Origin: Betaproteobacteria bacterium
GTDB taxonomy: Bacteria; Pseudomonadota; Gammaproteobacteria; Burkholderiales; Usitatibacteraceae
Reading direction: 5' to 3'
Assembly (NCBI GenBank): GCA_016708825.1
Contig: JADJEZ010000003.1
Span: forward strand, 293,944-357,943
Length of the DNA stretch: 64,000 nucleotides
The notes beneath the pieces are model-generated. The model was given only the letters and a program-made list of their open reading frames with translations. It was not told the origin of the DNA and made no database searches. The number at the start of each line of letters is the position of its first letter. Positions within the stretch are counted from its first letter, which is position 1. The translations under genes were made by a program, and so were the position numbers. Below, in pieces: positions 56,901 through 64,000 of the stretch.

Positions 56901-59900
56901 CGACTCGCTCGTGAACATGAGCGTGTCGAGCACCGTGGTCGGCGGCACCTGCACCAGGTCACACCCGCCTCCCTCACGGTCGGCCAGACGGCGATTTCCT
57001 TCACCGGCATCACCGTGCCCGCGGGCTCCTGCACGATCAGCTTCTCGGTCACCAGCAGCACCGTGGGCAACCAGGCGAACGTGACGAGCGGCGTGGCGAC
57101 CGCCGTGCTGCCGCGCGGCCCGGCCTCGAACAACGCCACCCTTTCCGTGCTCGCCCGGCCCACGATCGCCAAGGGCTTCGCGCCGTCCACGATCGCCCCG
57201 GGCGGCGTCTCCACGCTCACCTTCACGATCGCCAACGCAGGCCCGCTTCCGCTCACCGGCATGGCCTTCACCGACACCTACCCCGCGGGCCTCGTGAACG
57301 CTTCCCCGCTCGCGGTCGGCGGCACCTGCACGGGCGTGACCACGACCGCGGCGGCCGGTGGCGGCAGCTTCAACGTCACCGGCGGCAACCTCCCGGCGAC
57401 GGCGAGCTGCACGATCACGGTCTCCGTGACGGCGGCGTCCGTGGGCAGCTACGCGAACACCGCCTCGAGCGTCGCCACCACCCAGACGGGCGGGGGCGGC
57501 ACCGGCTCCAACACCGCCACGCTCGTGGTCGCGGCGGCGCCGACGATCACGAAGAGTTTCGCGACCAGCCCCATCGCCCAGGGCGGCACGAGCCTCGTCA
57601 CCTTCACGCTGGCCAACCCCAACGCCACCCTCGCGCTCTCGAACCTGAATTTCACCGACGCGCTCGTGAATCTCACGGCGGCCAACGGGACCATCGGCGG
57701 CAGCTGCGCCGGAACCACGAACGCGCCGGCCCTGGTGGCGGGTGCCACGGCGCTGAACCTCACGGTGCCCGCGCTGGCCGCGAACGCGAGCTGCACGGTG
57801 ACCGTGACCCTCACGGGCAGCGTCTCGGGCACGCACCCCAACACCGCGAGCGGCGTCACCTCCACGCAGACGCCGGCCGCGGGCGCGCCCTCGAACACCG
57901 CGAACCTCGTGGTGCTCTCGCCGCCGCTGCTGCAGAAGAACTTCGTCCCGGGCACCATCGAGAGCGGCGCCAACTCGGCGATCGTCTTCACCGTCACCAA
58001 CCCGCAGGCCACGGCGCTCGCGAACGTGAGCTTCAGCGACCCGCTCGTCAACATGGCCCTGGGAACAGGCGCGGGCGTGGTGGAGACCTGCGGCGGAAAC
58101 GTGGCGGCCGCGGGCGTGGCGGGCGGCAGCACGAACTTCACGCTTACGCTCAACACGCTGGCCGCGAGCGAGACCTGCACCATCACCGTGAGCCCGGTCA
58201 CCAGCGCGATCGCAAGCCCCGCCGGCGGGCACCCCAACACCACGAGCACGGTGACGAGCACGCAGACCGCCGTGAACCCGGGCCCCGCGGCGACCGGCTA
58301 CCTGCGCGTGCTCGCCCCGCCGGCGATCACGAAGAGCTTCGCGCCGAGCGCCATCGCGACCGGCGGCACCTCGACCATCACCTTCACGCTCACCAACCCG
58401 AACGCGGTGCCGCTCACCGACGTGCGCTTCACCGACGACCTCCCGGCGAACCTCTCGAACACCGCGGCCCAGAGCTTCATCGGTGGCGCGCGGGGCACCT
58501 GCACCGGCACGATCCCCAGCGCCAAGGCCGCGGGCCTCGCCGACCCGATCACCTTCACCTCCACGTTCCTGCCGGCGAACTCGAGCTGCACGATCCTCAT
58601 GGACGTCACCAGCGGCACCGCGGGGGCGTACTCCAACACGGTGACGGCGATCGTCTCCGACCAGACGCCCACGCCCACGACCGGGGGCACCGACGTCCTC
58701 TCCGTCGGCGCGCTGGGCATCAACAAGCAGTTCTGCAGCAACCTTCCGGCCGCGACTCCGGGCGCGTCCACCTGCACGACCGTCACGGACGCGCCGGTGG
58801 GCACGAACGTCTTCCTGTGGATCGAGATCACCAACAACGGCGCGGGCAACAACCAGAACAACCTGTTCTTCAACGACACCCTGCCGGCGGGCATGCAGAC
58901 GGTCGCGGGCGACATCTTCGTGTCGCGCAACGGCACGCAGTGCGACGAGAGCCCGAACCCGATACCCAACGAGGCGGGCGGGGCGGGCACCTTCAACTTC
59001 AATGCGGGCCGGCACCCCGACGACCTCGACAACAACTCGAGCTGCCTGGTCGCCGTGACGGTGACGGGCACGACCGCGGGGGTCAAGGACAACACCGTCA
59101 CCGGGACCAACGCCGGCGGCGGCAACGCGGCGCTGAACGGCCGCACCGACACTGCCACCATCCGCTTCTGGCAGGCGCCCACGATCGCCAAGGCCTTCCT
59201 GCCGGCGTCCATCGGCGCGGGCGGAACGTCCACGCTCACCCTCACGCTCACCAACCCGGCGGCGAACCCCGGCGCTCGCCAACGCGAGCTTTTCCGACAC
59301 GCTCGCGAACATGAGGCGTCGCGGGCAACCAGACGGTCGGCGGCACCTGCGCCGGCACGACCCCGGCGAGCCTCACCAACGGCCAGACCGGGCTCATCGC
59401 CTTCAGCGGCATCTCCATCCCGCAGGGCGGAAGCTGCACGGTGAGCTTCACGGTGACGAGCACGAACGTGGGCGTGAACCCCAACGCGACCACGGGCGTG
59501 TCCACCACGCAGGTGCCCACGGCCGGCGCGGGCTCGGGTGTCGCAAACCTCACGGTGGTGGGCGCGGCGCTCACCAAGGCCTTCGCGCCCGCGGCGATCA
59601 CCGCCGGGACCGTCTCGCGGCTCACCTTCACGATCACGAACGGAGCCGGCAATCCCGCGCAGGCGAACCTCGCCTTCACGGAAACGCTTCCCGCGGGCGT
59701 GGCGATCGCGGCGGTTCCGAACACGGCCTCCACGTGCACCGGAGGATCGGTGAACGCTCCGGGAGGCGGCGCCACGCTCGCGCTCTCCGGGGCGAGCTTC
59801 GCCGCGGGCGGCACCACCTGCACCGTCGGCGTGGACGTGACCAGCGCCACGCCGGGGGCCTACAACAACCTGCCGGCCAATATCTCCGGGCTGTCACCCG

Positions 59901-62900
59901 GGCTCTCCGCCGCGGGGCTTTCGGCGACGCTGACCGTGAATGCCGCGCCGGCGCTCACCAAGGCGTTCAATCCGGCCTCCGTTGCACCGGGCGCGGTCTC
60001 GACGCTCACTTTCACGATCACGAACGGTGCCGGCAATCCCGCGCAGGCCGGCCTGGGCTTCACGGACACGCTCCCCGGCGCGGTGGTGGTGGCCGCCACG
60101 CCCACCGTCCAGACCAACTGCCCCGCCGGCGGCGGATTCGCCGCGCCCGGGTTCACGGTCACGGCGGGGGCCGGAAGCGGAACCGTCGCCGTCTCCGGCG
60201 CGGCGCTCAACGCCGGCGTGGCCTCGTGCGAGGTCCGCGTCAACGTGACCGCCGGCGTGGTGGGCAACTACAACAACAACAGCAGCAACCTCGGCGCGCT
60301 TGCCGGTGGTCTCACGGCAGCGGGAGCCAATGCGACGCTCTCCGTCGTGGGCACGACGCTCACGAAGGCGTTCAGCCCGACCGCGGTGGGCCCCGGCGTG
60401 GCCTCGACGCTCACGTTCACCATTGCCAACGGCGCCGGCAATCCCGCGCAGTCCGGGCTCGCGTTCACGGACACCTTCCCGACGAACCTCGTCGTCGCTT
60501 CCCCTCCCGGCGCGGTCAATGCCTGCGGCGGTGCCTTCACGCCGGTTGCCGGCGCGGGGAGCGTTGCACTGAGCGGCGGGTCGCTCGCGGCCGCCCAGGC
60601 GAGTTGCACGGTGAGCGTGAACGTGAGCTCGGCGCAGGTCGGCACCTACGTGAACGCGGCCGCGAACCTCTCGGGCGCGCCCGCCTCGATGGACGCGAGC
60701 GGGGTGAACGCCACCCTGAACGTCCTTGCGGCACCCACCGCGACGAAGGCGTTCGGCGCCGCGAGCGTGGCCACGGGCGGCGTCACTTCGCTCACGCTCA
60801 CGTTCACCAACGCCAACGCGGCGCCGGCCACAGGGCTCGCGTTCACGGACACCTTCCCCGTCGCGCCGGGCGCGATGACGATCGCCAACGTGACCACCGG
60901 CAACACCTGCGGCGGTGCGCTCACGAACAACCTCGGCGGCGCGATCGCTGCGGGGGCGGCCGGCATCCGGCTCACCGGCGGCACGATTCCCGGCAGCGGC
61001 TCCTGCAGCGTCACCGTGAACGTCACGGTCCCCGCGCCCGGGGCCTACGCCAACACCCTCGGGGCCGGAACGATTACCACGACGAACGCGGGGAGCGTTT
61101 CCACGGCCACGAGCGCCACGCTGAACGCTTTCGCGCCGCCGACGCTCGCCAAGGCGTTCGTCCCGGCGAGCATTGCCTCGGGGGGCACGAGCGCGCTGCG
61201 TCTCGCTCGCCAATCCGGCGGCCAACCCCGCGGCGCTGACGGCGGTTTCCGTGAGCGACCCGCTGGGAACTTTCAATATCGCCGTGGCGGCGCCGGCGAC
61301 GGTGGTCTTCAGGCGGACATCAACGTGACCTCGTCCACGACGGGCGCGCGCAACAACGTGACGGCCGCGCCGGTGGCCACGGGCCCGGTCGCACTCACCG
61401 GGACGCCCGCCGCGGCGACGCTCACCGTGCTTGCGGCGCCGACGTTTGCCAAGGCCTTCGCGGCGCCGAAGAACGTGGCGGTGGGCGTGGCCACGACGCT
61501 CACCTTCACGCTCACCAACGGCAACGCGCAGGCGCTGACGGGCGCCACCTTCATCGACGACTTCCCCGCGGGCGTGAGCCTTGCCAACGCAACGGTGGGC
61601 GGGAGCTGCGCGGCCGGTGCGGTGCAGTCGCGGGCGACGACGGGGGCGACTCCGTTCGGGGCGATCACGGCGGGGCACATCTCCATCCAGGCGGCCGGCT
61701 ACACGATTCCGGCCTCCGGCAGCTGCACGATCGTGGTGAACGTGAGCTCGTCGAGTGCGGGTGCGAAGGCCAACACCAGCAGCGCGCTCACCACCGCCGC
61801 AGGGGACCACCACGGCGGCCGCGTCTGACACGCTCAACGTCTACGCCGCACCCACGGTGGTGAAGAGCTTTGCACCGGCAACGATCGCCGCCGGCGGGAC
61901 CTCGACGCTGACCATCACGGTGAGCAACCCTGCGGCGAACCCGGGGAACTTGACGGGCGTATCGATCGGGGATGCGTACACCGGGACGCTCGCCAACAAC
62001 GCGGCCGGGTCGGTCGCCTGCAGCGGGGCGGGGAGCGCCACACTCACGGGCGGCGTGAACGGCGGCACGAGCGTGGGCTTCAACGCCGGCACCATCGTGC
62101 CGGGCGGCACCTGCACGATCACGCAGAGCGTGACGGCCACGACCACGAACACGAACGCGACCACCGCACCTGCGGCCACGGGCCCGGTCGCACTTACCGG
62201 GACGCCTGCGACGGGCGTGGTGCTCACGGTGGTCGGAGCGCCGGTGGTGACCAAGTCCTTTGTGGCGACCAACGTGGCGGTGGGTGGGATGAGCGATGGA
62301 CATCACCGTGGAGAACCCGGTGGCCAACACCGTGGCGCTCGCCGGGGTGGCCTTCACGGACACGTATCCGGCGGGACTCACGGGCGCACTCACGGCAACG
62401 GCCAGCCCGGCCGGCTGCACGGGAACGCTCACGGCCGCGGCCGGGAGCCTGGCGCTCACGGGCGGGGTGGTGCCGGTGGCCACGACGTGCACCTACGCGG
62501 TGACGGTGACGGGGCGACCCGGCGGGGCAAAACTGAACAGCACCGGCGCGGTGACCTCGACCAACGCGGCGAGGCGGGGCGGCGGCAGAGCGCGACCTGA
62601 ACGTCTACGCGGTACCGACGGTGGTGAAGAGCTTTGCGCCGGCAACGATCGCCGCCGGCGGGACCTCAACGCTCACCATCACGGTGAGCAACCCGCACGC
62701 AGCGAACCCAAGGGAACTTGACGGGCGTGTCGATCGGGGACACGCATTACCGGGACGCTCGCCAACAACGCGGCCAGGTCGGTCGCCTGCAGCGGCGCGC
62801 GGGGCGCGACGCTCACGGGCGGGGTGAACGGCGGCACGAGCGTGGGCTTCAACGCCGGCACCATCGTGCCGGGCGGCACCTGCACGATCACGCAGGGCGT

Positions 62901-64000
62901 GACGGCCACGACCACGAACACGAACGCGACCACGGCGCCTGCGGCGACGGGGCCGGTGGCCCTCACCGGGACGCCCGCCACGGGCGTGGTGCTCACGGTG
63001 GTGCGGCGCCACGTTGTGCGCCAAGTCCTTCGCGGCGGCGACCAACGTGGCGGTGGGCGGGGCCACGACGCTGACCTACACGCTGCAACAACGGAACGGT
63101 AGCCACAGACACTCAGCGGCGCTTCCCCGCCGGCGTGGGCTTCCACGGAACGTGTGCAGCGGGACTCGCGGCGGGTGCGGTGCACGCGCGGCGGACGACA
63201 AGCCGACTGGGCCGTTCAGGGCATCACGCCGGGAGCACGGCTCTCATCAAGGCGGGGTGGTACCGAGTCCGGCCCTCCGGCGCTGCACGATCGCGGTGAC
63301 GGTGACGGGGTCGTCGACTGCAGGAGCGAAGCTGACCAGCACCAGCAGCGCGCTCACCAACGGGGCGAGGGACCACGGCGGCGGCCGCGCGACCCTGTAC
63401 GTCTACGCGGTACCGACGGTGGTGGGGAACCGCTTTACGCCGCCCACGATCGCCGCCGGCAGGACCTCGACGTTGACCATCACGGTGGCAACCACGCTGC
63501 GAACCCGGGGGAACTTGACGGGCGTATCGATCAGGACACGTGCACGGGAACGCTCGCGAACAACATAGCGGCGGGTCGGTCGCCTGCAGCGGCGCGGGGG
63601 CGCGACACTCACCGGGCGGCGTGAACGGCGGCACGAGCGCTGGGGGTCAACGCCGGCACCATCGTGCCGGGCGGCACCTGCACGATCACGCAGGCTAGCG
63701 TGACAGCCCGACCACGGGCCCGAACGCGACCACCGCACCTGCGGCGACGGGCCCAGTCGCCCCTCACCCGGGACGACCGCCACGGGCGTGGTACTCACGG
63801 TGATGGGCGCCGCTGGTGACCAAGTCCTTCATGGCGACCAACGTGGCGGTGGGTGGGACCTGACGATGAACATCACCGTGCAGAACGGTGGCCAACACCG
63901 TGGCGCTCGCCGGGTGGCCTTCACGGACACGTATCCGGCGGGACTCACACGGGTGCGCTCACGGCAACGGCGAGCCCGGCCGGCTGCACGGGCACGCTCA
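53963..64000 (+). CDS. Giant secreted DUF11-repeat protein, runs past window end, many frameshifts
   Basis: ATG 53963 overlaps the previous TGA (ATGA). Signal peptide ends AGAAFA. Residues to about 200 form a beta-rich head (VCAVPGTLGAGTVAG, STSIAVGAPTGAGTPIAAGD), then a Gly-rich segment (54560-55420; NYGIGGKGGYGWTPGTPPGF), then about 22 DUF11 repeats of some 130 residues with consensus PT.TKSFAPATIA.GGTSTLTF, TLTNPN, FTDT.PAGL, GGTC, GSCTITVNVTS. Frame breaks occur near 54616, 55028, 56079, 56955, 59268, 59317, 61195, 61800, 62290, 62575 and densely after 62700; each adjacent frame continues the same repeat pattern, so this is one gene. The C-terminus is off the window. Confidence 0.82.
55550..64000 (+). 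repeat. Array of about 22 DUF11 repeats
   Basis: Repeat starts, judged from the T/AK-S/A-F motif, fall near 55550, 56020, 56400, 56790, 57160, 57540, 57925, 58320, 58720, 59180, 59570, 59950, 60355, 60737, 61140, 61440, 61852, 62240, 62616, 63005, 63414 and 63810. Spacing is 300-470 bases. Most units keep two Cys (GTC and SCTI). The 58720 unit is atypical, with extra Cys. Confidence 0.85.
61839..64000 (+). repeat. Near-identical 0.77-0.80 kb tandem units at the window end
   Basis: Units beginning GTCTACGC at 61839, 62603 and 63401 each hold two DUF11 domains (PTVVKSFAPATIAAGGTSTL and TKSF.ATNVAVGG). Long stretches are identical, for example GGCACCATCGTGCCGGGCGG in all three. Indels grow more frequent toward the end. 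Confidence 0.85.

Noticed and set aside
47215..57084. Apparent 3,289-residue single protein spanning barrel and giant genes
   Set aside because: A frame change near 53740 lets the frame run on. The true barrel end (stop 53966) and a new start with signal peptide (53963) are clear in the other frames.
59894..61837. Long minus-strand open frame under the DUF11 array
   Set aside because: Mirror of the repeat array; composition only, no recognisable protein.
55550..64000. Regular spacing of repeats as a CRISPR array
   Set aside because: Units are about 400 bases, protein-coding and diverged; there are no short identical repeats with unique spacers and no cas genes.

Overview
The window is very GC-rich, tightly packed bacterial DNA. 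The fliFGHIJKLMNOPQR order, the fliC-fliD-fliS-fliT cluster, the YcgR/MshEN/GGDEF proteins and the style of the DUF11 giants all suggest a motile betaproteobacterium. I cannot place it below class from sequence alone.

Region 1 (1-12.4 kb) is signalling: a receiver/HD-GYP protein cut by the window edge, two GGDEF proteins (one also EAL), an orphan MshEN-type secretion/pilus ATPase, a histidine kinase coupled to a NarL-type regulator, and a receiver-GGDEF-EAL protein whose catalytic motifs are degenerate. Region 2 (12.4-28.6 kb) is flagellar. The long minus-strand operon fliF to fliR diverges from fliE. A second minus-strand operon runs fliC-fliD-fliS-fliT, a FliK-like gene, an orphan FlhB C-terminal domain and ycgR, driven by a clear sigma-28 promoter and with a strong terminator behind fliC. 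Region 3 (28.8-38.6 kb) is housekeeping and stress: a lytic transglycosylase, an RND pump with its membrane-fusion protein, a YdcH-like protein, an HD-domain protein, a lone receiver, tRNA-Arg(CCT), hemerythrin, a class III aminotransferase, a peroxiredoxin and tRNA-Ser(CGA). Region 4 (38.7-64 kb) is accessory and mostly exported: a Tat-exported GH1-like hydrolase, a trypsin-fold protease with three C-terminal repeats, a TetR regulator with a perfect operator, and a four-gene DUF11 cluster. That cluster holds a small DUF11 protein, a 0.9k-residue DUF11 protein, a roughly 2,250-residue DUF11/SdrD-B/Ig-like protein with a probable C-terminal outer-membrane barrel, and a translationally coupled giant protein of more than 3,300 residues with about 22 DUF11 repeats that runs off the window.

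The strongest candidate for an undescribed system is this last cluster, which looks like a surface-display unit (barrel-anchored stalk plus giant repeat fibre). The theme linking regions 1 and 2 is c-di-GMP control of motility and secretion.

A strong caveat applies throughout. At least ten conserved genes are broken by one-base indels, mostly in G/C runs; fliP and the fliM/fliN junction carry larger losses; and the last 3 kb is full of indels inside near-identical tandem repeats. Sequencing or assembly error is the simplest explanation for most of this, so I annotate these genes as single interrupted coding regions and do not treat run-on frames as fusions.
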